DNA of 64,000 nucleotides. Source: Planctomycetaceae bacterium. GTDB lineage: Bacteria > Planctomycetota > Planctomycetia > Pirellulales > Pirellulaceae. A program made the position numbers and the translations under genes. Location of the stretch: NCBI GenBank assembly GCA_021298315.1, contig JAJTFC010000009.1, positions 53,124-117,123 on the forward strand, written 5' to 3'. The notes below the pieces were generated by a model. It worked only from the letters and a program-made list of their open reading frames with translations. It did no database searches and had not been told where the DNA came from. Shown one piece after another: positions 24,897 to 33,619 of this stretch (within the stretch, counting starts at the first letter, position 1; each line of letters starts with the position of its first letter).

Positions 24897-25293
24897 GTTG
24901 CCGCTTGATTACTTCTACAAATTCCCTCACTTCGTCGGCAGAATCGTCACACACGATCCGAACACCCCCCTGCCCCGCAACTGCAAAACAAATCACTGGG
25001 GAAGTGATCGTCAAAAGACCAATAATCGCCATCGCTCCGACGACTAAATACAGCAAAATCGCCATCCAAGTCCCCAAACCAAGCGCCCATCGGAGGTACA
25101 AAATTCCGCAAGCTGAACCAATCAGAGCAACCGAAAAAGGATTCACCGTACGACCCACTCGGATCGACTCGATCTTGGCAAGCTCCCAGGTTGCGATAAG
25201 CTTCCCATTTTCCTCCCGGATCAAATCACTCGAAGTGACTCGCAAGTGCGTTTCAGGTAAACTTGTCATTGGTTCTGTTTCGTTCTCAGTCAT
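24883..25293 (-). CDS. Two-TM small protein with split PH-like domain
   Basis: About 136 aa from the ATG at 25293 (MTENETEP). The track start at 25323 is longer without support. A short beta-rich stretch (THLRVTSSDLIREENGKLIA, then KIESIRVGRT) is followed by two adjacent transmembrane helices (VALIGSACGILYLRWALGLG; MAILLYLVVGAMAIIGLLTI), then a strand and a C-terminal helix (SADEVREFVEVIKRQ). This is the layout of DUF6232-like bacterial PH-type membrane proteins, by recall. It precedes and overlaps the AAA ATPase gene by 14 bp and may anchor or sense for it. Confidence 0.65.
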   Translation of the reverse strand: MTENETEPMTSLPETHLRVTSSDLIREENGKLIATWELAKIESIRVGRTVNPFSVALIGSACGILYLRWALGLGTWMAILLYLVVGAMAIIGLLTITSPVICFAVAGQGGVRIVCDDSADEVREFVEVIKRQHEEA

Positions 25294-25328
25294 GGCATCT
25301 ACCTTCCTCAAAGCCACCTGCAAGTTCT

Positions 25329-25703
25329 ATGTTGGTCGTTCTCCTTATAGTATACGCAATGTGCCTTTCTTTCTTTTGCGTTTCGACTCTCATGGATCCT
25401 CAAGAAAGAAAAGAAATCCCCGGGTTCCTCGGATGGTACTTTGCCATCGTTTTGCCCGTGATCGCAATCACCGGCGGTTTCCTTCACTATTTTGAGCCAC
25501 CGGTCTCCCAAGTAGCCTATTATGGCTTTCTGGTCCTATGGCTAACTTCGATACTCGCTACCCTCGATGAAGTTGCAAGCCTGCGGAAAGTCGAAGGTGG
25601 ATTTTCAATTTCCAATATCCTCATGGGATCCTCGATGATTGCGATCCTCTTTGGTCCAGGCCTACTGCTCGGAGCATTGTGGCTAAGAATGACACCTCAC
25701 TAA
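25329..25703 (+). CDS. Hypothetical membrane protein, 4 TM
   Basis: About 124 aa from the ATG at 25329. The track start at 25263 would overlap the divergent gene. Four hydrophobic segments are visible: LVVLLIVYAMCLSFFCV, WYFAIVLPVIAITGGFLHY, YYGFLVLWLTSILATL and SSMIAILFGPGLLLGALWL. No motif is recognised. It is divergently arranged with the PH-like protein gene at 35 bp spacing, so they could share a control region. Confidence 0.5.
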   Translation: MLVVLLIVYAMCLSFFCVSTLMDPQERKEIPGFLGWYFAIVLPVIAITGGFLHYFEPPVSQVAYYGFLVLWLTSILATLDEVASLRKVEGGFSISNILMGSSMIAILFGPGLLLGALWLRMTPH

Positions 25704-25752
25704 GGCGGATCTACAAATCATGACCTAGCTCGATCTCCTCGTGATCCAATGA

Positions 25753-27195
25753 CTAGGTCGCACCTTCATGAATGACGGTAACGATCCCTTGACTGGCCTG
25801 TCCATCAGGTGTTCGTATTGTGTAAGCGAACTGATCTCCGAGCCTTACACCATAACTTCCTAAAAAGCCCGCTTGATAAACGACTTTCTTGAGGATTGGA
25901 TCCCATGCAATCGTCGCATCGGATTGCGCCCATGGAGTAATTTCTACACTTAAATCGTCTTGTCTCGATGCAAAACCCTTGAGCTTATCGTTGGCAAAAA
26001 GATCGAGCATGACCGGTTGGCTTCGACTCACTGAGGTGAAATAGTCGTCTACGGCTTCTGGATTGAAAGCGTCGGGTTGCTTGGTGACTTTCACGAGTGT
26101 CGAATCGCTCACGTTGCCGTAGTTGACTCCGATGCTCGTGTAGAGGAAGGCCCATCCGTCGAGTCGAATCCCAGTGCTGGACGAATAGCCATCGGCAGGT
26201 TTGTAGTACAGGTTCGCAAGGATGCGGTTAACTCCTGCGATGTCCCCTACGATCCACACGCCGCCACCTGCCGTCGGATAAAGGGTGCCCATCGCTGTAG
26301 TGCTTCGTGAGAGCAACTGGCCGACGAATCGCTCGCCTACGGAGAATCCTTCGGCAAACTCCCATCTTAAATAGACGCCAACTTGGGCACCGCTAAAGCC
26401 GACGTATTGGAATTGGATCAAAGGAGACGAATCGGCACCTCGAAAGTTGATCTCCTGACCCGCTGGCCCTTGAACTTCATCGGGCATCACCAACTCAAAA
26501 CTCACAGCCGTATCCTGTTGCACTTCGTATTTGATCGAAACAAAGGCAGTTGATCGACGACCGTCAGCCGATTCGATCATGTACAGGAATCGATCGTAGT
26601 TGGCGCTAGAGGCGTTTGGGGTGTAGACCAATACTGTATTATTTGGATTGCTCGAGGAGGGCCGTATCGATACGGTTCCTGTAGCTGCCATTCCAACTTC
26701 GACGATGCTGAGTCCTTCTCCGATGTCGTTCATCAAAACATCGATTTCGATCTCAGGCTTTTGCGTCGCATCGGCAGGCACGTAGACCAGTTGGATGTCA
26801 TCGACGGCAGTGACTTCGTTTTGGCTATCTTCACCCGAACCACCCCCCGAATTGCCAAAATTCAAGTTAGGCATGTTACGGACGAACTCGGAATTGAGGG
26901 TGTCGATTACCACTAGCGCATCGACGGGGCTTACGAAACCATCGTTGTTCGTGTCTGCCATCATCCTGCTACTTGCCACCGACGATTTGTCCGATCGGTT
27001 GAGTTCATCGATGACCATCAACGCATCGATCGGCGAAGCAGCTCCATCCAAGTTGACATCCGAGGGATTCACAAGATTGTGCCTCATCCCAATATGAACG
27101 TCCGATGCCATCAAGGACCGTGACTCAAGCGACTCGATCAGCAATCGTCGACGTCGTCCAGATCGCACGGTTCGAAGAGAATTACCTTTGGGCAT
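25753..27195 (-). CDS. Dockerin-type surface protein with cadherin-like domains
   Basis: About 480 aa from the ATG at 27195 (MPKGNSLRTV). The track start at 27423 adds 76 residues without signal character. Near the N-terminus RRRRLLIESLESRSLMA matches the planctomycetal LEPR-type export signature. Two calcium-binding dockerin repeats follow (DVNLDGAASPIDALMVIDEL and DTNNDGFVSPVDALVVIDTL). Then come two tandem-repeat domains that begin with AVDD and contain a VLMND or LFAND motif, as in cadherin-like/VCBS modules. A protein of this type is expected on the cell surface, binding or displaying polymers. No cohesin partner is in the window. Confidence 0.8.
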   Translation of the reverse strand: MPKGNSLRTVRSGRRRRLLIESLESRSLMASDVHIGMRHNLVNPSDVNLDGAASPIDALMVIDELNRSDKSSVASSRMMADTNNDGFVSPVDALVVIDTLNSEFVRNMPNLNFGNSGGGSGEDSQNEVTAVDDIQLVYVPADATQKPEIEIDVLMNDIGEGLSIVEVGMAATGTVSIRPSSSNPNNTVLVYTPNASSANYDRFLYMIESADGRRSTAFVSIKYEVQQDTAVSFELVMPDEVQGPAGQEINFRGADSSPLIQFQYVGFSGAQVGVYLRWEFAEGFSVGERFVGQLLSRSTTAMGTLYPTAGGGVWIVGDIAGVNRILANLYYKPADGYSSSTGIRLDGWAFLYTSIGVNYGNVSDSTLVKVTKQPDAFNPEAVDDYFTSVSRSQPVMLDLFANDKLKGFASRQDDLSVEITPWAQSDATIAWDPILKKVVYQAGFLGSYGVRLGDQFAYTIRTPDGQASQGIVTVIHEGAT

Positions 27196-27453
27196 CGGTG
27201 TGTTCCTAGATAGAGGCTGTAAGACAACGGATTTCGATGGTAACGATTGAACGTATCGAATGGGTGCCGATTTAGCCACCGGAAAGCGTAAAAACTCTTG
27301 AATTGTAGCATGAAGGCAAGTCGGATTCCGACGCCCTGGGAGAACTGTCGAAATGGGTTGGAAATCACGGGGTTGACCCAAATTTCGGTTTCCAGACCAA
27401 TTTTTTTGGTCAATTTCGGTCAATGAGGTCAGGATTTTGATCCCATTCCCTTA

Positions 27454-27488
27454 TGTCATTGGATGACAATCCTATCAATCGCTGTCAT
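27454..27488. promoter_or_regulatory. TGTCAT/ATGACA dyads in a divergent control region
   Basis: TGTCAT-TGG-ATGACA is a perfect 6+3+6 palindrome at 27454-27468. A third half site, TGTCAT, lies at 27483-27488, so ATGACA and the third site form a second inverted pair. The 370-bp spacer separates the dockerin gene (minus) from the sigma fragment and YVTN gene (plus). The regulator is unknown. Confidence 0.35.
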
Positions 27489-27563
27489 CTTGTTTTTCGG
27501 GTAAAACCTAGCAAGTCTTTCAAACAATTTCGGTAGGCGTATTTATTGCTCTAAAGGTTTGTG

Positions 27564-27827
27564 ATGCTGTCGGAATCTGAAACGATCCAAAATTTGATGC
27601 AAGCCCGTTCGAGGATTGCCGCTGCGGCTTGGTTGCTTACCCGCGACTACCATGCCTCCGAGGACTGTTTCCAAAATGTGGTTCTTAAGGCGATGACCAA
27701 GGAGGTTTCTTTTCCAAACCAAGCGGCCTTGATCTCTAGGCCTCTTGTGGTGATCCGTCGTGATGCGATGGATTGGCTCGATCGCCGAGGTCGCAAAGTA
27801 GCCAACCCCAAAACAAATCGATATTAG
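27564..27827 (+). CDS. Truncated ECF-like sigma factor, region 2 only
   Basis: 87 aa. RSRIAAAAWLLTRDYHASED, DCFQNVVLKAM and ALISRPLVVIRRDAMDWLDR correspond to sigma-70 region 2 of ECF sigma factors: the helix that enters after the YxxAED-type motif, and the end that contacts core polymerase and the -10 element. Region 4, which reads the -35 box, is absent. A stop follows at KTNRY, and no frame downstream restores it. The product could be a non-functional remnant or a dominant modulator. It lies 55 bp before the YVTN-cytochrome-ankyrin gene. Confidence 0.55.
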   Translation: MLSESETIQNLMQARSRIAAAAWLLTRDYHASEDCFQNVVLKAMTKEVSFPNQAALISRPLVVIRRDAMDWLDRRGRKVANPKTNRY

Positions 27828-27882
27828 GATAACATAAAAGTCACAAAAAAACCAAAAGCGATCTCCCAAGGAGACACTAGCG

Positions 27883-30800
27883 ATGAGACCATTCAATACC
27901 AACAGACGATTTGGAAAATCGATCATCGGTTTCCTATTTGGATTATCAATCCATGCTTCGATCTTTGCCCAGTCCACTTCAGAATCGAATCCTACAAGTG
28001 GTCGGATCGCGATGATGAGCCCACAATTTCGTCCGATCATTCAATCGGGCGAATTTGTGTACGTAGCAAACACGCCAAATAACACCATCGATGTGATCGA
28101 TAAAAAGTCCAATCGGATCGAGCGCCAAATCCCAGTGGGGGTCGAACCTGTGGGGCTTGCAATCCGACCTGATGGCAAAGAACTTTGGGTGGCGAACCAC
28201 GTTTCCGATTCGGTTTCCATTATCGACATACAAACCGACAGTCCAAGTCGATTTCTGGTCGTTCATACAATCCAGGATTTCGATCCAAAGACCAAAGCGA
28301 CGCGATTCGATGAGCCGGTCGGTGTGGTGTTTGCCGATGACCATAAGGCTTACGTATCACTCTCGTCGGAAAATCAAGTTGCGGTCATCGATGTCGATTC
28401 GCGCGCGATCACCAAACGACTTCGGATCACCGCACAAGACCCTCGGGGCTTGATCGTTCGAAACGGTCGGCTGTATGTCATTCCCTTCGAGTCCAACAAC
28501 CAAACGCAACTTTCCGGAGGCAAAAAACAAGATATCGATGGCGATCTTGTCACCTTCGATGCTTGGGATCATTCGATCCAAAACAACAACGTGCTGTCGA
28601 TCGGCCATGTGGTCGATATCGTGAAAAATCCCAAAGTCCCAGATCGGGACCTTTTTGTTTTTGACACAACCAACGAGGAGTTGATCGAAACGGTTTCGAG
28701 TCTAGGTACCCTACTCTACGGAATCACCGCCGATTCCCAAGGCAATGTTTACGTCTCGCAAACCGATGCTCGCAACGATGTCAACGGCAGAGCTGGAACC
28801 AAGAAGCATGGCCTAGCGGAACTCGAAAACCGCCCGTTTTTCAATCGGATCACAAGGGTCGAAAAAGCTGGAATCAAGGATGGTATAAAACCCACGGTTA
28901 CTTGGTTCGATCTTGAACCCCTCCCTCCAGAGCACCCTACTTATCAGACTGCACAAGCGACTCCATTTGCCATCGAAATCAGCGACGATGATCGATACTT
29001 GTATTTGACGGCAGCTGGATCGGATGCGTTTTCGATCCTGGATGCTCAGTCAGGGAAACTCGTTGGGCGTTGCCAAGTTGGAGCCGTTCCCCAAGGAATC
29101 AGCATCGAGTACCGCGATGCAAAGCCGATATCTGCATGGGTGCTCAATGCTGCAGCCAATTCAGTCTCTCAAATCGATATTCAAGACCCTGCGCAACCGC
29201 GACTTTTGCAATCGATCCAACTAGAAGATCCTACCGACGCAGTCGTGAAAAACGGTCGCATCGCTTTTTCAACCGCCAAAGCATCGACGACAGGAACCTT
29301 TTCCTGCGCTAGCTGTCACCCCGATGGTCACACCGACCAATTGCTTTGGATTCTCAATACACCAATCGTTACCGGTGGGAATCAAATCATGCCTCGCTCG
29401 ACGATGCCTGTGCGAGGTCTGCGGGATACGGCTCCTTTTCATTGGGACGGTATCCCAGGGGATCCTTACGGTGGCATCCATAGCGGCAGCATCCGCACGA
29501 GTGTCAAACCCAATAGCGATATCCATAGTCCCGAGTCGACCACACGCCATCTAATCGATGGAGGCTTGGCGTCGACCATGGCCCGTGTCGGCGATACAAC
29601 CAAGAACGACGAGGGGAAAGCCGGATTGCTCAGCGCTCAAGAGCGAGATGGCATGGCAAAGTTTTTACTGAACGTCCCCTACCCTCCCGCCCAAAGACGC
29701 GCTTACGATAACCGACTCTCGAATCGGGCCGTACGCGGCTTCCAATTATTTCATGTCGATGGCGATCTGGATCCAAGCAAACCTAAACCGAACGTTTGCG
29801 GCGATTGCCATCGAATGCCACACTGGGTTAGCACCAACACACCCGGCACAGGCATGGATGCTCCCACTTGGAGAGGTGCTTACGACCGCTGGCTGATCTT
29901 GCCCCAAGGGCGACTCAATATCATCGATTTTGATTTCTTTAAGAATATCATCCAGGAAGGTGCTCCAGAGCGAAGTGTTTGGCAAATGTCTTGGGCAGGC
30001 AGACCTCGATTCGATCCGGTTTGGGAAATGGTTCTCGAAGGGAGCACCGGGTTTCCTGGAGCCTTCGCGCGACAAGTCACCTTCAATCGTCAAACGGCAA
30101 AATCCACTCAGACGATGGACTTGGCTCGAACGCTGATCGATGCAGCAAGACAAGGAACCATCGAACTCATAGGAACCGGACTGCGTCTCGATAGCCAGAA
30201 TGCTCGAGAATTAAGCGTCTTTTGGGACTCCGATTCGCCCGGTGGCTTGCGATTTATAAGCGAGGGCAAGTCTCAAGAGATCGACCTCGATGAAATCAGA
30301 AACCTTGCCGAGCAAGGGCAACTGGTGCTAACGCTCAGAGCCGAACTTGGATCACAGGCGATCGCTTCCTTGCCGCAACCGGAGCTTTGGACATCTGGGG
30401 ATATCCAGCAGCAACGCGGGCGTCAAGTCTTCCCGATTGCAAACGGCCAGGACAAGACCCTGAGGCTCTCTGGCCGGTACTTTGGGCCTGACGCTTGGAT
30501 CTTCGTCGATGGCGATAGGGTTTCCGGTACGATCGAGATTGATCAAGCCGATGGGATCGTTCTTAAACTCGACGAGTTGCCGCAAGCCGGCATGCATTTT
30601 TTGCAAGTTCAAGTCCCTCATGGATTCATGAGCAACGATTTCATCTTCTATGCGGCACAAGACCGAGCCGCTGCATTGGCGCTTCAGCAGAAGATCGATG
30701 AACCGCACAGTGAAAGCGCTGCGATCAAAAGAGCACTTGAAGACAAGAGTAAGATCAACGACCGAATGAATAGTGGCGCAACACCGCTATCCCAAGCTGC

Positions 30801-31128
30801 TCTATGGGGGCAATTGGCGTTGGTCAAGGAACTCCTCGGAAATGGTGCTGATCTCAGAGCGACCAACAGTGATGGGAACACACCCTTGCACTTGGCTGCC
30901 TTCATGTGCCACCAAGAGGTTGTCGAACTACTTATCGAGCACGGGGCAGAGATTGATCGCAAGAATAATCGTGGCGAAACACCATTGGATGTGGTCAACC
31001 AAGCTTGGACCGAAGAGCTTGCCGAGTTCTATCGTCAGTTGGGTGTATCGCTAAGTTTGCCAGTCGATACGATACGACTCCAAAAAGATAGGCCTAAAAT
31101 GGTTTCCATCTTGAGCGGTAGCAAGTAG
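27883..31128 (+). CDS. YVTN beta-propeller, cytochrome c and ankyrin fusion
   Basis: 1081 aa, exported: signal peptide IIGFLFGLSIHASIFAQS. Residues ~45-450 form a YVTN/YncE propeller (YVANTPNNTIDVIDKKSN, PVGVEPVGLAIRPDGKELWV). Two c-type heme sites follow, CASCH at about residue 471 and CGDCH at about 640, as in the di-heme c family near methylamine utilisation and cytochrome c peroxidases. A carbohydrate-like beta region comes next. The last ~115 residues are three ankyrin repeats (GATPLSQAALWGQLALVKEL, GNTPLHLAAFMCHQEVVELL). The protein would be a periplasmic redox protein. The ankyrin tail is unusual for that place. CAAGGAGAC precedes the ATG at 9 nt. Confidence 0.85.
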   Translation: MRPFNTNRRFGKSIIGFLFGLSIHASIFAQSTSESNPTSGRIAMMSPQFRPIIQSGEFVYVANTPNNTIDVIDKKSNRIERQIPVGVEPVGLAIRPDGKELWVANHVSDSVSIIDIQTDSPSRFLVVHTIQDFDPKTKATRFDEPVGVVFADDHKAYVSLSSENQVAVIDVDSRAITKRLRITAQDPRGLIVRNGRLYVIPFESNNQTQLSGGKKQDIDGDLVTFDAWDHSIQNNNVLSIGHVVDIVKNPKVPDRDLFVFDTTNEELIETVSSLGTLLYGITADSQGNVYVSQTDARNDVNGRAGTKKHGLAELENRPFFNRITRVEKAGIKDGIKPTVTWFDLEPLPPEHPTYQTAQATPFAIEISDDDRYLYLTAAGSDAFSILDAQSGKLVGRCQVGAVPQGISIEYRDAKPISAWVLNAAANSVSQIDIQDPAQPRLLQSIQLEDPTDAVVKNGRIAFSTAKASTTGTFSCASCHPDGHTDQLLWILNTPIVTGGNQIMPRSTMPVRGLRDTAPFHWDGIPGDPYGGIHSGSIRTSVKPNSDIHSPESTTRHLIDGGLASTMARVGDTTKNDEGKAGLLSAQERDGMAKFLLNVPYPPAQRRAYDNRLSNRAVRGFQLFHVDGDLDPSKPKPNVCGDCHRMPHWVSTNTPGTGMDAPTWRGAYDRWLILPQGRLNIIDFDFFKNIIQEGAPERSVWQMSWAGRPRFDPVWEMVLEGSTGFPGAFARQVTFNRQTAKSTQTMDLARTLIDAARQGTIELIGTGLRLDSQNARELSVFWDSDSPGGLRFISEGKSQEIDLDEIRNLAEQGQLVLTLRAELGSQAIASLPQPELWTSGDIQQQRGRQVFPIANGQDKTLRLSGRYFGPDAWIFVDGDRVSGTIEIDQADGIVLKLDELPQAGMHFLQVQVPHGFMSNDFIFYAAQDRAAALALQQKIDEPHSESAAIKRALEDKSKINDRMNSGATPLSQAALWGQLALVKELLGNGADLRATNSDGNTPLHLAAFMCHQEVVELLIEHGAEIDRKNNRGETPLDVVNQAWTEELAEFYRQLGVSLSLPVDTIRLQKDRPKMVSILSGSK

Positions 31129-31144
31129 CCATTTGCCAAGCGAG

Positions 31145-32758
31145 TTACCAGTCGTCGGTTCGAAATGGCGAAGCTGGAAGGCCGTCGCGATTGTACAGGT
31201 TCGCACCTTGAGGGTTCATGCTAAAGGCGTATCGGACGGCCACTGGTTGCGGGACATTAGGATGTGTGCAAATGACATTGCCACCTTCTATTTTCGCTTG
31301 TGCCCAGTACCACTTGCGGTCATGTCCGGCGATAGCGAATCTCTTGAGTGGAGTTGATTCAGGGAATTCGACAGGTTGACGCCCCGTTTTGTTACCTGCG
31401 ACAAGTCCGCTTCCGACATGATCGAAAGCGATGATTGCTTTGTTGCCTTCGATCGTGAGAGAGCGATACAAGGGGCCAGAGACTTCCAAGGGATTCGAGT
31501 ATTCTCTGGCAAGTGCCCAGCGGGCTAGGCGTTCGCCTACGTCGTACTTGTTTTTAGGATGAATATCCTCGGCGTCACCGATATCGATTGCCACAGCCAT
31601 CCCGGTATGGGGAAGGTTCAAGCATTGGCGTTGAGCATCACGAAAGAAAGCCCATCCATCGGCAAGTCCAGGATCTTCTGTCGGCTTTTGCCAAGCGGCT
31701 AGTTGTACATAGTAGAAGGGTAGATTTGGATCCCCAAACCACTCTCGCCAATCATGGATCATGGCACGCTTTTTCTCGATGTATTGAAGTCCGTCTGCAG
31801 CATTTCCTGCATTGTTTTCGCCTTGGTACCACAAGACTCCTTTGAGAGCAAAAGTCTTCAGTGGATGGATCATTCCATTGTGAAGCGTAACACACCGGGG
31901 ACGAAACATTTTTTCGCCGAAGGGGAATTCGGGGATCGCTGGCGGCATTGGGACTTGAGAACCTGCGCTGATTGCATCGCGAGAGCGTTTCGTCCAGGCC
32001 TCCACCTCAGGGATGACGGCTTGCAGATCGTTTTGATACTGAGTCAGAGACTCTCGCATCATTTTCGCATAGGGTTCGAGAGTTGGCGTGTTCATGAGGG
32101 TTTCTTGAGACATCCAGCACTCGATATTCGTGCCACCAACACTGGATCTCAGTAAGCCGATCGGTATCGCCGTTTCCTCGTGAACCCGACGTGCGAAATA
32201 GAATCCAACGGCCGTGAACCCAGGAGCGGTTTCCGGTTTGCAGACGTTCCAGCGTCCTTTGACGTTGGGTTGGGGCGAGGATGCAAAGTTGGCTTCGACA
32301 CCGAAATGGCGTATTTGAGGGAAGTTGGCAACTCGGATATCCTCGGGTGCGTCACAGCCTCCGAGTCCCCATTCCATATTGGATTGACCGCTACAGAGCC
32401 ATACGTCGCCGACGAGAATATCTTTAATTAGGATTTCATTGCTTGCTAAGATCTTCAGTTCGATTGGGATGCCGGTAGCTGGTAGTGCATGGAGAGTGCA
32501 GGTCCAGCGTCCATCCGGGGCAACTTGGGTTTCTGCGGTTTGTTCTGCTAGGGTGACGCGTAAGTTTTCGCCCGGAGTGCCAAAGCCCCAGACGTGGATT
32601 GGGCGATCGCGTTGAAGGACCATGTGATCGCCAAAGAGGGCTGGAAGACGGACTTCAGCTCGTCCTTTGGATGCCAGGCCATGGGCATGCATCATCACGC
32701 ATGCAAGCAGAGCAACTGCGAGTCTAGCGAACCGTTGGTAGTTTGGTTGATACGGCAT
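31145..32758 (-). CDS. Sialate O-acetylesterase
   Basis: About 537 aa from the ATG at 32758. The track start adds 9 residues. A signal peptide (LAVALLACVMMHAHGLA) exports it. The SGNH-hydrolase nucleophile lies in WLCSGQSNMEWG, preceded by an N-terminal beta-domain (FGDHMVLQRDRPIHVWG). GVLWYQGENNAG is the block III region, and DIGDAEDIHPKNK contains the catalytic Asp-x-x-His-type C-terminal motif. It removes O-acetyl groups from sialic acids or other acetylated sugars. Planctomycetes carry many of these near sulfatases, but none is present here. It converges with the YVTN fusion gene with a 16-bp gap. Confidence 0.9.
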   Translation of the reverse strand: MPYQPNYQRFARLAVALLACVMMHAHGLASKGRAEVRLPALFGDHMVLQRDRPIHVWGFGTPGENLRVTLAEQTAETQVAPDGRWTCTLHALPATGIPIELKILASNEILIKDILVGDVWLCSGQSNMEWGLGGCDAPEDIRVANFPQIRHFGVEANFASSPQPNVKGRWNVCKPETAPGFTAVGFYFARRVHEETAIPIGLLRSSVGGTNIECWMSQETLMNTPTLEPYAKMMRESLTQYQNDLQAVIPEVEAWTKRSRDAISAGSQVPMPPAIPEFPFGEKMFRPRCVTLHNGMIHPLKTFALKGVLWYQGENNAGNAADGLQYIEKKRAMIHDWREWFGDPNLPFYYVQLAAWQKPTEDPGLADGWAFFRDAQRQCLNLPHTGMAVAIDIGDAEDIHPKNKYDVGERLARWALAREYSNPLEVSGPLYRSLTIEGNKAIIAFDHVGSGLVAGNKTGRQPVEFPESTPLKRFAIAGHDRKWYWAQAKIEGGNVICTHPNVPQPVAVRYAFSMNPQGANLYNRDGLPASPFRTDDW

Positions 32759-32844
32759 AAAAACATGCTTAGGGTTGGAGTACACGTCTAATACATCGTT
32801 GACGCAAGAGATTGTAGCTTGGATTTTTTGCAGCTATTCGGATC

Positions 32845-32961
32845 TTGGTTGTTTTCGCGATGGATTATGTCGAAGGAAGAAGCCTGGCAGAGCAACTCAA
32901 AATAGCACCCTTATCTATTCGCGACGCTGTAGTGCTAACGAGCAAAATCGCTCAAGCTGTG
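32845..32961 (+). pseudogene. Serine/threonine kinase remnant
   Basis: 39 codons read VVFAMDYVEGRSLAEQLK and PLSIRDAVVLTSKIAQAV, which closely match the hinge and helix D-E of planctomycete Pkn kinases (MEYVEGRSLAEQL type). Neither the ATP-binding lysine before it nor the HRDLKP loop after it is present. The frame then runs into unrelated residues and stops. It is best read as a leftover of a lost kinase gene. The gap 32759-33086 holds nothing else I can support. Confidence 0.6.
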
Positions 32962-33086
32962 GTCCGCATTCTAATCGAGCTAGCGGTCAAGCAACTCGCT
33001 CGTTACCATCACAGGCTGGCTTTGTGAGCTATTGGTGCACGCAGGGCGTTTCAAATGCGTCGCATTTTTTCGATAGGGTTGGAGGT

Positions 33087-33596
33087 ATGGTATTTCGCAA
33101 AGTACGAAACGTCATCATCGTCGCACTCGCTGTTTTTGCGATCTATCTGATGAATCTTTACTGGTTGGCTCTGCAGCAGCAAGGGGCAATTCGGCAAGTG
33201 CGTAAGTTCTCGGATTGTGTATTGAGCTATGATGGTAAGTCCGCAAGCATGCTGGATCTAACATTACTCTTGGCCGACAGTCCCCAACGACTTCCGGAGT
33301 TGACTTGGGCCGAATCCATTCTCGGGTACGATTTCGTTCATCGCTGCAGTGGTGCCGAAATCAACTTCGACCAATTAGAGAATGCACTTCCAGCGCTGAG
33401 CCGACTTCCTTATCTGACCGAGTTGTCCGTGGTGCAGTTCCACGATGGGCCCCTCGACTCGGACACGACGGCATTTGATGAGCAAGCGACAAGGAATCAG
33501 ATCGAGCAGAAACTGCCCAAAGTGAAATTAACCTGGGTGAGATTTTTGCTCAATGGCGATGATCAGCATCGGGTTCGCTTGCCTCGGGAGCTATAA
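33087..33596 (+). CDS. Small membrane-anchored protein, paralogue 1
   Basis: 169 aa from the ATG at 33087, preceded by GGAGGT. The track ORF from 32775 includes the kinase remnant region and is rejected. A single N-terminal membrane anchor (VIIVALAVFAIYLMNLYWLA) is followed by a soluble domain. It shares a pattern with the next gene: CVLSYDGK near residue 45, then a C[SG]-x-x-x-I-x-x-x-x-[LI]E block (RCSGAEINFDQLENALPALS) and RLPYLTELSVV. The latter resembles one leucine-rich repeat. Function unknown. Confidence 0.62.
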   Translation: MVFRKVRNVIIVALAVFAIYLMNLYWLALQQQGAIRQVRKFSDCVLSYDGKSASMLDLTLLLADSPQRLPELTWAESILGYDFVHRCSGAEINFDQLENALPALSRLPYLTELSVVQFHDGPLDSDTTAFDEQATRNQIEQKLPKVKLTWVRFLLNGDDQHRVRLPREL

Positions 33597-33619
33597 AGGA
33601 ACCAGGATTCAAATTGCTC

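Noticed and set aside
32775-33086. N-terminal extension of paralogue 1
   Set aside because: Region includes the kinase remnant in a different frame, and the ATG at 33087 has a GGAGG site.
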